Assembly: GCA_028284885.1 (NCBI GenBank)
Contig: JANQQW010000315.1
Coordinates: forward strand, 1 to 33,704
Source of the DNA: Planctomycetaceae bacterium
GTDB lineage: Bacteria > Planctomycetota > Planctomycetia > Planctomycetales > Planctomycetaceae
Length of the DNA: 33,704 nt
Direction of reading: 5' to 3'
In this document: positions 8,528 through 16,706 of the stretch, in pieces
Layout of the letters: the number at the start of each line of letters is the position of its first letter
Position numbering within the stretch: position 1 is the stretch's first letter
Notes under the pieces: model-generated
Databases searched by the model: none
The model's input: the letters and a program-made list of their open reading frames with translations, nothing else
Told to the model about the DNA's origin: nothing
Translations under genes and position numbers: made by a program

Positions 8528-10546
8528 TCAGATCTTGATCCTGATCGGCGGCGCCGGGCGCTGGCGTCGCTCGACCATGCGGCGGCGGGGGTCGTCCGGG
8601 GCGAACTGCGGCCGGGGGCGGTTCTCGCCGTTGTTGTTCATCTGGCGACGGCCGGTGTTGATGACGACCTTCTTCGCCTCCTTCCACTGCCAGCCCATTG
8701 GCTGGCTGAGTTCCCGCTGGGCGAGGACGGCCCACGGCGTGCCGGGGTGCTCGTCGATGACGCGGCGGAGGTACTCCTCGGCCCGCTTGGCGAGCTTGCG
8801 GACCTTGGGGCCGCCGTCGATGTCGCGGGACGGCTCGAGGTGCCACTCGTTGCTGCCCTGCTTCTCGAAGGACCGCGGGGCGACCTTCATGCCGGCGAGC
8901 GCCTTGTCGTACCCCTCGGCCCGGGCCCGCATGGCGAGCAGCCGGCCGACGGCGAGGTCGTAGTTCGCCCGCCACCGCGGCTCCTCGATCTCGTCACGGG
9001 ACTTCTCCCCGGCGAGCAGGTGCGTCTCGATCTTCTCGAGCGGATACCGGAAGATCGCGAACGGCTCCTGGGCCTCCGCTAACTGCGTCCGCAGCACGTT
9101 GTCGTTCGGGGCGTCGAACACGCGCTGCGGCGTGGGGACGTCGAGGTTGGGGAGCTGGGCGTACGAGTAGGCCGTGCGGGCCTGTCCGAGCACGCCCTGC
9201 AGCAGCGTCGCCATCACCGGGTCGCGCTTCACGGCCGGGTCGAACATGGCGATGGTCGAGATGAGGGAGACCTTCGCCTCGTTCTTGGCGAGGTTCTCGA
9301 CGTACCGCTTGGGGGTCGAGTAGTCCGGGGCGTAGTTGCGGAGCACGTCGTGGTCGAAGCGGGGTCCGTTGGTGTCCTCGGTGACGAGGTACAGGCCGCC
9401 GGTCTCCACGCAGAGCCGCGTGAGGGCGTACGGGCCGAAGCCGGAGGACATGTTCCGCAGGTCGCGCGTGCCGACCGACCAGAAGGGGAGTTGGATCAGT
9501 TCGGGGAGGAAGGTCTCCGGGCCGGGCTCGAGGACGGCGGTGACGGTCTCGCCCTCGTACTCCCAGGGGATCTCGACTTCCTTGCGGCCGAACGGGGCGG
9601 CGTTGCCGACGACGTAGCAGCGGATGCTGTTTCGGCGGAGGAACTTCACGGTGTCCTCGACCTGCAGCTGGTCGGAGCCGGCCTCGTCCGTGACGACGAT
9701 GATCATCACCTCGCGCTTCCGCGAGCCGCGGCGGTAGCTCATGTGCTGCTGGGCGGCCAGCTTGACGGCGGTGAAGACGTTCTCCTCGCCGCTCGGCTCG
9801 GGCTCGATGCCGCGAATCGCCTCGACGACCGACTGCGGGTCGTCGACCGGGGACTCGGTGACGAGGGTGAAGTCCTTGCCGAACGCGGCCACGGAGGTGA
9901 CGAGCGAGTGCTGCGAGTCCGGCTCGAGCATGTCGAGCTGCTCGTACACGCGGCGGAAGCGGCTGGCGATCTGCTCGCGACGCTGGTTCACCGAGGGGGA
10001 CCGGTCGAACAGCCAGCAGACGACGGCACGGTCGTCCCGCAGCGTCGCGCGAATCTCCATCGTGATCCTGTCGACGGCACCGGGGACGCCGCCCGGGTGC
10101 TCGGTCGTGCCAGTCCGGTCGACGACGTCGGTCAGCTCGTTCCGGTTCGGCTCCTGCACCTGGTCCTGGGGCGGGATCTCGAGGTTGTCGAAGTCCTCGA
10201 CGATCGGCTCGACCTGCTGCTGCGGAGCCATGCCCTGGCGGGTGGCGCTCGCCAGCGACGGGCTCTGGCGGTTGAGCGTGCTGTCGCTGCCGATGACGTC
10301 GACGTCCGTGCTGTCGAGCTTGTAGTCGATCTCCTCTTCTTCCATCTCGCTGACGATGGTGGCGGAGAAGGGCTCGACGGTCTCCTGCACGATCCACGCG
10401 AGCGGCGCGAGGATGGCGACGTGGAGCATCATGCTGACGACCCAGGCCGGCGTGTCCCCGATCGACCAGCCTGCCTCCTCGTAGTACTCCTCGTACTCTT
10501 CGTCGGCCGACTCGTAGACGTCGATGCTGTTGGGCACGGAACTCAC
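8528..10546 (-). CDS. Membrane-anchored vWA-domain protein
   Basis: 672 aa from GTG 10546, with GGGAG about 7 nt upstream. Residues 1-33 are very acidic (runs of Glu and Tyr) and would be cytoplasmic; residues about 34-53 form a single transmembrane helix. The vWA domain begins at about 172: an intact MIDAS D181-x-S183-x-S185 and a VTDEAGSD strand indicate divalent-metal-dependent ligand binding. A helical region follows, and the end is a strongly basic, Pro-rich tail (many Arg, ending RIKI). Proteins of this layout recur in planctomycetes without known function. The gene is directly upstream of the sigma-factor gene on the same strand. The fold is clear; the role is inferred only from context. 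Confidence 0.87.
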   Translation of the reverse strand: MSSVPNSIDVYESADEEYEEYYEEAGWSIGDTPAWVVSMMLHVAILAPLAWIVQETVEPFSATIVSEMEEEEIDYKLDSTDVDVIGSDSTLNRQSPSLASATRQGMAPQQQVEPIVEDFDNLEIPPQDQVQEPNRNELTDVVDRTGTTEHPGGVPGAVDRITMEIRATLRDDRAVVCWLFDRSPSVNQRREQIASRFRRVYEQLDMLEPDSQHSLVTSVAAFGKDFTLVTESPVDDPQSVVEAIRGIEPEPSGEENVFTAVKLAAQQHMSYRRGSRKREVMIIVVTDEAGSDQLQVEDTVKFLRRNSIRCYVVGNAAPFGRKEVEIPWEYEGETVTAVLEPGPETFLPELIQLPFWSVGTRDLRNMSSGFGPYALTRLCVETGGLYLVTEDTNGPRFDHDVLRNYAPDYSTPKRYVENLAKNEAKVSLISTIAMFDPAVKRDPVMATLLQGVLGQARTAYSYAQLPNLDVPTPQRVFDAPNDNVLRTQLAEAQEPFAIFRYPLEKIETHLLAGEKSRDEIEEPRWRANYDLAVGRLLAMRARAEGYDKALAGMKVAPRSFEKQGSNEWHLEPSRDIDGGPKVRKLAKRAEEYLRRVIDEHPGTPWAVLAQRELSQPMGWQWKEAKKVVINTGRRQMNNNGENRPRPQFAPDDPRRRMVERRQRPAPPIRIKI

Positions 10547-11152
10547 GGTTGGCTCCCTTCAGAGCGATTCGAGGCCGTTCGTGTGGACGGAGGTCTCGTC
10601 TTGTCGTGCGGCGGGACGTGTAGGACGTAGCCTTGCCACGGAAGTTCCCGTCAGACTGGATTCAGGCTACCCGATTCCCAGTTGTGGAACAACATGCCAA
10701 CTCTGGTCGCCGTCAACGGTTCCGTTACGGCTCGGCCGCCCGTCCGAGGGAATTGTCGGCATGCCCGACGGGAATGCCAGAACGATTTGCCGAATTCGCC
10801 GTCTCTCGAACGGACAGGCCATGGGATCTACCCGCTCCGATGCGTCCGGGTTCGTGCCGAGTTTCCCTCAGCGGGGCATTTGTCGGTTGCCGATGTAGTC
10901 GAAACGGACCGGTTGATCCGGTCAGGCGGATTGCAGCGGCACCTGAAACGGTCGCAAGATGATGCGCCAGTTGGCGTTGCGGTCGAGATCAGTCGCTGCG
11001 GGCCATCTGCCGGCGGTCGAGAGCTGTTGCCTCCAGAAGGCCTTACCCGACGGGCTGCCCCTTGCCTCGGATTCGCGAACTCCCAACCCTGTGGAAGTCA
11101 CGAACGTGTCCATGACTTCGCATCAGCATCGACTTCCAGGGGAGACTTCGCC
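10547..11152. other. Intergenic region without recognisable gene (606 bp)
   Basis: This stretch lies between the divergent vWA and TlpA-like genes and is visibly less G+C rich than its surroundings. Open frames crossing it have no recognisable motifs or plausible ribosome sites. A small inverted repeat, GTCGGCATGCCCGAC, is at 10755-10769. Promoters for both flanking genes should lie here, but I found no convincing -35/-10 pair. Confidence 0.6.
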
Positions 11153-12151
11153 GTGATCCGGGCTCGCGAGATGGCAGGACGCACGTTGGGTTGGTGGGTG
11201 ACGGCCGCGGTCGCCGTCGTTTTCTCGTTCGAGACCGGCGGCGTGCTTCGGGCAGACGAACCCGGCTTCCGCGCGATTCTCGACTCGACGACCCGCGCCC
11301 AGATGCGGGCGGTGTCCGAGTACGTCACCGGGCACCCGGACGCCGAGGACGCCGACGAGGCCTACACCTGGCTGTTCCAGACCGCTCTCGAGAACGGGAT
11401 GGAGGACGCGGCGGCCGAGGCGGCCACGCGGTTCCTCGAGAAAGACGAGGCCGAGCCCGGCATCGCCCGCGGCGCGCTCGCCGTCCGGTCCGTCGCCCGG
11501 GCCAAGGCGGGGGAGGCGGTCGGTGCGATCGAGGACTTCGAGGAGCTGTTGACGCTCGCTCGGCTCCGCTCGACGAGCATCGAGCAGTTCACCGCCGAGC
11601 AGCTGGCCGTGGAGTTCCAGCTGGCCGGCAAGCCGGAGGCGGCCCGCAAGGTCTTCGACGAACTCGGCCGGCGGTTCGCCATCGTGCCCGAGCTGCGTCG
11701 ACGTCTGCAGAACAAGCAGGAGAAGCTCGCCCTGATCGGCGAGGCGCCGCCGACGCTGGGGCTCGACGACCTCGGCGGCCGGCCGATCGACCTCTCCGAC
11801 TACGCCGGCAAGGTCGTGGTCGTGGACTTCTGGGCCACCTTCTGCGGCCCCTGCATCGAGATGCTGCCGGTGCTCCGCAAGCTGCAGGCGGAACACGGCG
11901 GGAAGGACCTCGTCATCGTCGGCGTCTCGCTGGACGAGGACGCGAGCCTCGTCGAGCGGTTCACGAAGTCGCAGCGGATGACCTGGCGGCAGGCCCTCGA
12001 CGACCGCGAGGCCAGCTTCGCCTACAAGGCCCTCACCATCCCGGCGCTCTACGTCGTGGGACGCGACGGCAAGGTCGCGTACGTCGACGTGCGGGACGAG
12101 GCCCTGGAACGGGCCGTCACCAAGCTGCTCCGGGAGAAACCGAAACCGTAG
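11153..12151 (+). CDS. Secreted TlpA/ResA-like thioredoxin-fold protein
   Basis: 332 aa from GTG 11153, preceded at about 8 nt by GGGGAG. A frame extension back to 10682 has no ribosome site and no conserved content. Residues 1-34 form a signal peptide (hydrophobic core WWVTAAVAVVFSF, probable cleavage after LRA). Residues about 40-195 are helical and resemble TPR-like hairpins. Residues about 200-330 form the redoxin domain with AGKVVVVDFWATFCGPC (C231-G-P-C234), IVGVSLDED and the cis-Pro loop TIPALYVV. Family members reduce or oxidise periplasmic protein thiols, for example in cytochrome c maturation. The helical N-terminal extension is common in planctomycete versions. It is followed 44 nt later by an alpha/beta hydrolase gene on the same strand. 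Confidence 0.9.
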   Translation: MIRAREMAGRTLGWWVTAAVAVVFSFETGGVLRADEPGFRAILDSTTRAQMRAVSEYVTGHPDAEDADEAYTWLFQTALENGMEDAAAEAATRFLEKDEAEPGIARGALAVRSVARAKAGEAVGAIEDFEELLTLARLRSTSIEQFTAEQLAVEFQLAGKPEAARKVFDELGRRFAIVPELRRRLQNKQEKLALIGEAPPTLGLDDLGGRPIDLSDYAGKVVVVDFWATFCGPCIEMLPVLRKLQAEHGGKDLVIVGVSLDEDASLVERFTKSQRMTWRQALDDREASFAYKALTIPALYVVGRDGKVAYVDVRDEALERAVTKLLREKPKP

Positions 12152-12195
12152 TCGCAACCGTGGAGGATCGACTCCACCCCGGCGGAGGAATGGCG

Positions 12196-13161
12196 ATGAA
12201 GACCAGCGTGCTCGAGGTTCTGGCGGACGACGGAACACCGCTCCACGTTCGCTGCCACCAACCGCTCCGACCCGCCGACCGCACCCTGCTGCTCGCCCAC
12301 GGTGCCTCGGAGCACGGCGGCCGCTACACGCACGTCGCACGGTTCCTCACCGAGAAGGGCTGGAACGTCGTCCTCCCCGACCACCGTGGCCACGGGCGGT
12401 CGGGCGGCACGCCCATGTACGTCCCGGACTTCGACGAGTACGCCCGCGACCTCGAGACCGTCCGCGAGTCGCTCGGGCTCGTGCCCTCGTGCACGGCGGT
12501 CGCCGGGCACAGCATGGGCGGCCTCGTCGCCATTCGGCACCAGCAGTGCTACCACGGGCGGAACGTCGCGCTCGCGATCCTCTCGCCGCTGCTGGGCATT
12601 CGCGTCGCCATCCCGTCGTGGAAGCTCGCGCTCGGGCACGCCGTCCGCTGGGTGCACCCGCTGTACGCGTTCGAGTCGGACATCAAGATCGAGGAGACGA
12701 CCCGCGGCGAGGCGGCGATCGAACGTCGCAAGAACGACCCGCTGATGCACCACCACGTGACGGCCGGCTGGTTCTTCGCCGTTCGGGAGGCGATGCTCCG
12801 CGCGTGGAAGGACGCCGAGAAGATCGACCTGCCCGTCCTCGCCATGCAGGCCGCCGAGGAGTTCGTCGTCGATCCGGACGTCGTCGAGCCGTGGTTGGAG
12901 ACGGTCGCCTCGCAGGACCGCACGTTTCGGTTGTTCGAGGGGATGTACCACGAGCTGCACAACGAGCCGGAGTGGGTGGAGAACGTGACCTACCTGCACG
13001 ACTGGCTCGACGCCCGCCTGCCTGCCGGCCCGGCGGCCGAGGCGCCGGACTTCACCGCCTGCATCGCCGCCTGCCGGGCACGGACGGCGGAGCGTCGTCA
13101 CGAGGTCGACGTGGCCGAGCCCGAGGAAACCGTCGTCGCCGAGACCGCGGTGGCGGGTTGA
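12196..13161 (+). CDS. Alpha/beta hydrolase, monoacylglycerol lipase/lysophospholipase-like
   Basis: 321 aa. ATG 12196 is preferred over ATG 12190 because GGAGG then sits 7 nt upstream rather than about 1 nt. Family features are LLAHGASEHGGRY (oxyanion-hole HG), the PDHRGHGRSGG strand-turn, nucleophile elbow GHSMGG with Ser106, and YHELHNE with the presumed catalytic His252. The usual catalytic Asp of the HGxxD motif is replaced: the segment reads MQAAEEFVVD, putting Glu222 there. The end (about 280-321) is an Ala/Glu-rich extension outside the fold. Likely a cytoplasmic esterase acting on lipid or acylglycerol substrates; the substrate is not readable. Confidence 0.87.
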   Translation: MKTSVLEVLADDGTPLHVRCHQPLRPADRTLLLAHGASEHGGRYTHVARFLTEKGWNVVLPDHRGHGRSGGTPMYVPDFDEYARDLETVRESLGLVPSCTAVAGHSMGGLVAIRHQQCYHGRNVALAILSPLLGIRVAIPSWKLALGHAVRWVHPLYAFESDIKIEETTRGEAAIERRKNDPLMHHHVTAGWFFAVREAMLRAWKDAEKIDLPVLAMQAAEEFVVDPDVVEPWLETVASQDRTFRLFEGMYHELHNEPEWVENVTYLHDWLDARLPAGPAAEAPDFTACIAACRARTAERRHEVDVAEPEETVVAETAVAG

Positions 13162-13287
13162 GCGCCCGTCGAAGTGTCGGCTTCTGCCGGAGGTCGTCGT
13201 TCAGGGGGATTCGTCGCCGCCGCCGTTGACCGGTCGTGCTCGCCACCGACAATGCCGTCGGTCCCAGTCCCGAGCACGGAGCAGACG

Positions 13288-13791
13288 ATGGACTTCAAGA
13301 CGCAGGCGCTCTACGGCCTTCGCTGGTCGCGTGGATTCCTCGAGCAGTTGGTCGCCCCGTTCGACGGCGACGACTGGTTCCACCGCGTGGACGACAACAC
13401 GAACCACGCGCTGTGGATCGTCGGCCACCTCGCCATCGTGGACAACGTGATGGCCGGCCGCTTCGCCCCGGAGTCGAAGATCGACGAGCCGGACGGCTGG
13501 AAGGACCTCTTCTGGAAGGGGAGCAGCATCCAGCCGAAGGAGTCGTACCCGCCCGTCGCCGACGTGCTCGCCTTCTTCCGCGAACGGCGGGAGAACTTCC
13601 TGAAGGTCGTCGAGAACCTCGACGACGAGGTCTTCTCGCAGCCGGGCCCGCCGAAGGACGATCCGTCGCCGATCGCCGGCGCCCCGAACACGGGCGAGAC
13701 GTTCATCTTCCTCGCCCGCCACGAGAGCCTGCACGGCGGCCAGATCACGATGATCCGCCGCGCCCTCGGCCACGCCCCCCTACGCGGCTGA
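13288..13791 (+). CDS. DinB-family (DUF664/YfiT-like) four-helix protein
   Basis: 167 aa from ATG 13288, with GGAG 8 nt upstream. An earlier in-frame ATG at 13252 lacks a ribosome site. The fold is the DinB/YfiT four-helix bundle. The metal-binding His triad is visible as His47 (NHALWIVGHLA) and His145/His149 (ARHESLHGGQI). Relatives are metal-dependent thiol transferases or proteins of unknown role; a specific reaction cannot be assigned. Confidence 0.87.
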   Translation: MDFKTQALYGLRWSRGFLEQLVAPFDGDDWFHRVDDNTNHALWIVGHLAIVDNVMAGRFAPESKIDEPDGWKDLFWKGSSIQPKESYPPVADVLAFFRERRENFLKVVENLDDEVFSQPGPPKDDPSPIAGAPNTGETFIFLARHESLHGGQITMIRRALGHAPLRG

Positions 13792-13807
13792 GAACCGGTC
13801 GACTACT

Positions 13808-13891
13808 CTGCAGTCCCGAACGACGCGCCACCGACACGACCGTCGGGCACCCTCTCCTCGGGGAGAGGGCCAGGGTGAGGGGCCTGCAGTC
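13808..13891. repeat. Palindromic REP/MITE-like sequence flanked by 8-bp direct repeats
   Basis: The inner hairpin CCCTCTCC-TCGG-GGAGAGGG (13850-13857 with 13862-13869) is perfect and is followed by CCAGGGTGAGG, a dispersed-repeat-like sequence seen in many high-G+C genomes. CTGCAGTC occurs at 13808-13815 and again at 13884-13891, directly flanking the segment as a target-site duplication would. It sits between the DinB and ruvX genes and could also affect transcript ends. Confidence 0.5.
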
Positions 13892-13916
13892 GTTCGACAC
13901 ACCATGGACCTCCCGC

Positions 13917-14396
13917 GTGACCGAAGCCGTCGAACAATCCGACCCTCCGTTCCCGACCGACGGCCCGCTGCTCGGGCTGGACTACGGGACGAAGCGGATC
14001 GGCTTCGCGATGTGCACGCCGGAGCAGACGATGGCCGTGCCGCTGGAGAACTACGACCGGCGGAACGAGGCGATCGACACGAAGCACGTCCAAGCGCTCT
14101 GCGAGGAGTACCGCCTCGTGGGCATCGTCGTCGGGCTGCCCGTGCACACGGACGGGACCGAGAGCCACATGTCCCGCCAGGTCCGCGAGTACGGGGAGAA
14201 GCTCCGCGACGCGACCGGCCGGCCGCTCGTGTTCTGGGACGAGCGCTACACGTCGCACGCGGCGGAGGAGTCGCTGATCGCGATGGAGCAGTCGAGCCGC
14301 ACGTGGAAGGGCCGCGTCGACATGCTCGCCGCGACGATCCTGCTGCAGTCGTTCCTCGACGCCGACGACCGGACGGCGACGCCCGAGATCGAGTGA
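13917..14396 (+). CDS. ruvX: Holliday junction resolvase-like / pre-16S rRNA nuclease RuvX (YqgF)
   Basis: 159 aa from GTG 13917, with only a weak ribosome site. The RNase H-like fold has its expected motifs: GLDYGTKRIGFA with the first catalytic Asp, IVVGLPVHTDGTES, VFWDERYTSHAAEE with the acidic pair, and RVDMLAATILLQSFLD with the last Asp. The family (YqgF/RuvX) processes the 5' end of 16S rRNA in E. coli and was earlier proposed as a Holliday-junction resolvase. The N-terminus is about 15 residues longer than usual before the first strand, so the true start could be slightly later, but no better codon is visible. Confidence 0.92.
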   Translation: MTEAVEQSDPPFPTDGPLLGLDYGTKRIGFAMCTPEQTMAVPLENYDRRNEAIDTKHVQALCEEYRLVGIVVGLPVHTDGTESHMSRQVREYGEKLRDATGRPLVFWDERYTSHAAEESLIAMEQSSRTWKGRVDMLAATILLQSFLDADDRTATPEIE

Positions 14397-14424
14397 GGGC
14401 GTCGCGTCTCGACGGCCGCGGGGC

Positions 14425-14526
14425 TCAGCCGAGCTTGATCTTCGCGCGCTTCTTGCGTCGGGCCTTCGCGCTGCCGGGGCGGGCGCCGTGGTTGGCCTTC
14501 TTCAGCTTCCGTTGGGTCTTCGCCAT
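14425..14526 (-). CDS. 33-aa highly basic small protein, possibly ribosome-associated
   Basis: ATG 14526 is preceded at 8 nt by GGGAG and ends with TGA at 14427-14425. The product begins MAKTQRKLKKANHGARPGSA and continues with an Arg/Lys-rich end; about 15 of 33 residues are Lys or Arg. The composition and length resemble small ribosomal proteins such as bL34 or bTHX, but it matches neither clearly, so I give no symbol. It converges on ruvX (28 nt between stops) and sits downstream of the tRNA-Asp terminator, with its own candidate promoter. The strong ribosome site and non-random composition argue for a real gene despite its size. Confidence 0.72.
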   Translation of the reverse strand: MAKTQRKLKKANHGARPGSAKARRKKRAKIKLG

Positions 14527-14593
14527 GGTCGTTCTCCCGAAACCTGCCGCGACGGGGAGACCGCCGGACGGAGCAGAGTGTTGCGAATTCGCG

Positions 14594-14623
14594 ATGGTAG
14601 ACGAAAAACGCCCACCGTCGCAA
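14594..14623 (-). promoter_or_regulatory. Candidate promoter of the 33-aa gene (TTGCGA-18-TACCAT)
   Basis: The -35 TTGCGA (14623-14618) lies in the loop and descending arm of the tRNA terminator; the -10 TACCAT is at 14599-14594. The predicted leader is about 60 nt. The hexamers match those proposed upstream of the Hsp70 gene. Confidence 0.35.
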
Positions 14624-14635
14624 CGACGGCGGGCG
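14603..14635 (-). terminator. Rho-independent terminator after tRNA-Asp
   Basis: On the minus strand the 12-bp arms CGCCCGCCGTCG and CGACGGTGGGCG (14635-14624 and 14620-14609, one G-T pair) enclose a 3-nt loop and are followed by five T (14608-14604). It lies 7 nt past the tRNA 3' end. Confidence 0.85.
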
Positions 14636-14642
14636 CTCTCAG

Positions 14643-14716
<74 letters not shown>

Positions 14717-14749
14717 AACGCTGGTCGCTCGACGGACGAGCGGCCCCGT

Positions 14750-14777
14750 ATGGTATCAGAGGCAGACACCATTTCAA
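14750..14777 (-). promoter_or_regulatory. tRNA-Asp promoter (TTGAAA-16-TGa-TACCAT)
   Basis: The -35 TTGAAA (14777-14772) matches the sigma-70 consensus at 5 of 6 positions. After 16 nt comes the -10 TACCAT (14755-14750), preceded by an extended-10 TG. The predicted start is about 26 nt before the mature tRNA. Confidence 0.65.
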
Positions 14778-14864
14778 CCTTGTCGGTTCGGGAGGCCGGG
14801 CAACTTCAGTGGGACGCCCGGTTTCGTCGTCCCCTCGGCGGGCGGACGACCGGTCGAACCCCTC

Positions 14865-14893
14865 TTGACCCGTTTCGCCGTTTCTCGTACATC
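14865..14893 (+). promoter_or_regulatory. Candidate ispE promoter (TTGACC-17-TACATC)
   Basis: The -35 TTGACC (14865-14870) is 5 of 6 to consensus, with a 17-nt spacer and a weaker -10 TACATC (14888-14893). Transcription would begin near 14900, just after the ATG at 14899, which argues that IspE starts downstream of that ATG. Confidence 0.45.
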
Positions 14894-15045
14894 CGGCGAT
14901 GCTGATCGGTTCTCGGGCTCCCGAGGGCCCGGTCGGCCCAACTCCGACTTCGGGGCCGCCCAGTTCCGCGGCCACCCACGTCAACGACAACGTGGAACGC
15001 GCGAGCCTTCCACTTCCACGGCAACACCGAGCACGGCGAATCGCG

Positions 15046-15945
15046 GTGCGACTTCGACAGCGGGCGGAATCACTGACGATTCACGCCCCGGCGAAGCTCA
15101 ACCTGTTCCTGGAAATCCTGGGTCGTCGAGACGACGGCTTCCACGAGTTGGAAACGCTCGTGGTCACCATCGACTGGTACGACACGTTGACGTTCACGGA
15201 CGAAGTCACGGAGGACATCCGTCTGCACTGCCACGTTGCGGAACAGGCAGCCGGCCCGCGCACGCCGATCCCCACGGGCGACGAGAACCTCGTCGTGCGG
15301 GCCGCCAAGCTGCTGAGAGAGCACCGGCCAGGAGGGTCCGGCGTTCGCATCGACCTCGTCAAACGGATCCCGGCGGAAGCGGGACTCGGGGGCGGCTCGA
15401 GCGACGCGGCGGCCACGTTGGTCGGACTGAACCACCGCTGGCGGCTCGGGCTCTCCCGCGGCGAACTGGCCGAACTGGGGGCCGAACTGGGGAGCGACGT
15501 TCCCTGCTTCCTCGCCTCCACGCCGGCGGTACTGTGTCGCGGGCGGGGGGAACGGATCGAGCCGATCGTGCCCGTGCGGCCGCTGCACTTCGTCGTCGCC
15601 AAACCGGCCAGCGGCTGCTCGACGGCCGAGGTCTACCGAAACTGCCGAGTCCCCGCAGAGCCCGTCCGAATGGACACGATCGGCGAAGCGGTCCAGTCCG
15701 GGCGGCCGATCGACGTGGCACGGCTGTTGCACAATCGGTTGGAACCGGCTGCACGAGAAGTCAACGCGGACGTACGACAATTGGCCTTGCGCTTCGATCG
15801 ACAACCAGTGCTCGGGCACTCGATGAGTGGGAGCGGGTCGGCTTGGTTCGGCCTGTGCTCGTCTGCGCGGCAGGCTCGCGCAGTCGCTCGACGACTGAAG
15901 GCCCAGGGACTTCCCCACGTCACCGCGTGTCGAACGCGATTCTGA
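15046..15945 (+). CDS. ispE: 4-diphosphocytidyl-2-C-methyl-D-erythritol kinase
   Basis: ATP-dependent kinase of the non-mevalonate (MEP) isoprenoid pathway. 299 aa from GTG 15046, the usual family length; other in-frame starts (GTG 14992, ATG 14899) add unconserved residues. Motifs: [23 protein letters not shown] at residues 13-35 (catalytic-site Lys17), the GHMP ATP-binding glycine loop [17 protein letters not shown] at about 109-125, and the C-terminal [14 protein letters not shown]. It is followed 31 nt later by spoVG, a linkage also known from Bacillus (ispE-purR-yabJ-spoVG). The ribosome site is weak at all candidate starts. Confidence 0.93.
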   Translation: MRLRQRAESLTIHAPAKLNLFLEILGRRDDGFHELETLVVTIDWYDTLTFTDEVTEDIRLHCHVAEQAAGPRTPIPTGDENLVVRAAKLLREHRPGGSGVRIDLVKRIPAEAGLGGGSSDAAATLVGLNHRWRLGLSRGELAELGAELGSDVPCFLASTPAVLCRGRGERIEPIVPVRPLHFVVAKPASGCSTAEVYRNCRVPAEPVRMDTIGEAVQSGRPIDVARLLHNRLEPAAREVNADVRQLALRFDRQPVLGHSMSGSGSAWFGLCSSARQARAVARRLKAQGLPHVTACRTRF

Positions 15946-15976
15946 CGCAGCCGACGACCACCCCGGAGGAGCCGCC

Positions 15977-16690
15977 GTGAACGTCACCGAAGTTCGCATC
16001 AAGCTGATGAACGACCCGCACGAGCGCCTGCTCGCGTTCTGCTCGATCACGCTCGACGACTGCTTCGTCGTGCGGGACCTGAAGATCATTCAGGGAACGC
16101 GGGGGGCCTTCGTCGCGATGCCCAGCCGCAAGCTGACGGACCACTGCGGCCGCTGCCACGCGAAGAACCACCTGCGGGCCCGGTTCTGCAGCGAGTGCGG
16201 TGCCCGACTCGACGAGACCCGCGCCGAGACCGAGGGGGCCAGCCGCACGAAGCTGTACGCCGACATCGCCCACCCGATCAACTCGGAGTGCCGGGAGGGG
16301 ATTCAGTCGGAGATCATCGCCGGCTACGAACGCGAACTCGTTCTCGCCGAGCAGCCCGGCTACTCGTGCACCTACGACGACTACGGGGAGGACCGGGTGG
16401 CCGCCGTCGCGGACGAACCGGACACCGTCCCCGTGAACGGCAACGGCAACGGCCATTCCCACTCGAACGGGAACGGGAACGGTTCGGCCACGACCCCTTC
16501 CGAGGTGACGGCCCCCGCCGCTCGACGGGACACGACCGAACCCCGGCGGCGCTTCGACTCGACGGACGAGCGGACGCACCGGATCGACCCGGGCAACCCC
16601 CGCTCGGTGGGGCCGCACGACCGCAACGGGACGCCGCAGCGAGCCCTCAGCCGCAACGGCGACGACGGCTTCGCCGAAGGAATCGCCTGA
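15977..16690 (+). CDS. spoVG: SpoVG-family RNA/DNA-binding regulator with inserted zinc ribbon
   Basis: 237 aa from GTG 15977, with GGAGGA 6 nt upstream. The SpoVG core is split. The first half ends at [10 protein letters not shown] (about 45-53), then a four-Cys zinc ribbon (C57-x2-C60, C71-x2-C74) is inserted, and the core resumes with [17 protein letters not shown] (about 94-110). Ordinary SpoVG proteins have a short loop at this point and are about 90-100 aa long. After the core comes a low-complexity tail with Asn-Gly and His-Ser-Asn repeats (about 145-165), then a basic disordered end. SpoVG proteins bind nucleic acid and act as global regulators. The zinc ribbon probably adds a nucleic-acid or protein contact (inference). 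It follows ispE and converges on the Hsp70 gene. Confidence 0.88.
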   Translation: MNVTEVRIKLMNDPHERLLAFCSITLDDCFVVRDLKIIQGTRGAFVAMPSRKLTDHCGRCHAKNHLRARFCSECGARLDETRAETEGASRTKLYADIAHPINSECREGIQSEIIAGYERELVLAEQPGYSCTYDDYGEDRVAAVADEPDTVPVNGNGNGHSHSNGNGNGSATTPSEVTAPAARRDTTEPRRRFDSTDERTHRIDPGNPRSVGPHDRNGTPQRALSRNGDDGFAEGIA

Positions 16691-16706
16691 AGGCGAGCAG
16701 CCGGCC

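Larger units (their letters stand above)
14717..15045. other. Intergenic region between tRNA-Asp and ispE (329 bp)
   Basis: It holds the divergent promoters of tRNA-Asp (minus) and ispE (plus), listed separately, and the probable 5' leader of ispE. An in-frame ATG at 14899 opens a possible 49-residue extension of IspE without family similarity. I see nothing else. Confidence 0.6.

Noticed and set aside
10682-11152. N-terminal extension of the TlpA-like gene
   Set aside because: The extension has no family similarity; the GTG at 11153 has an ideal ribosome site and starts a signal peptide.
14899-15045. ATG 14899 as the ispE start
   Set aside because: The likely transcription start is at about 14900, the extension is not conserved, and GTG 15046 gives the standard length.
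16683-16696. TCGCC-TGAA-GGCGA hairpin as spoVG terminator
   Set aside because: A 5-bp stem overlapping the stop codon with no T tract; too weak.
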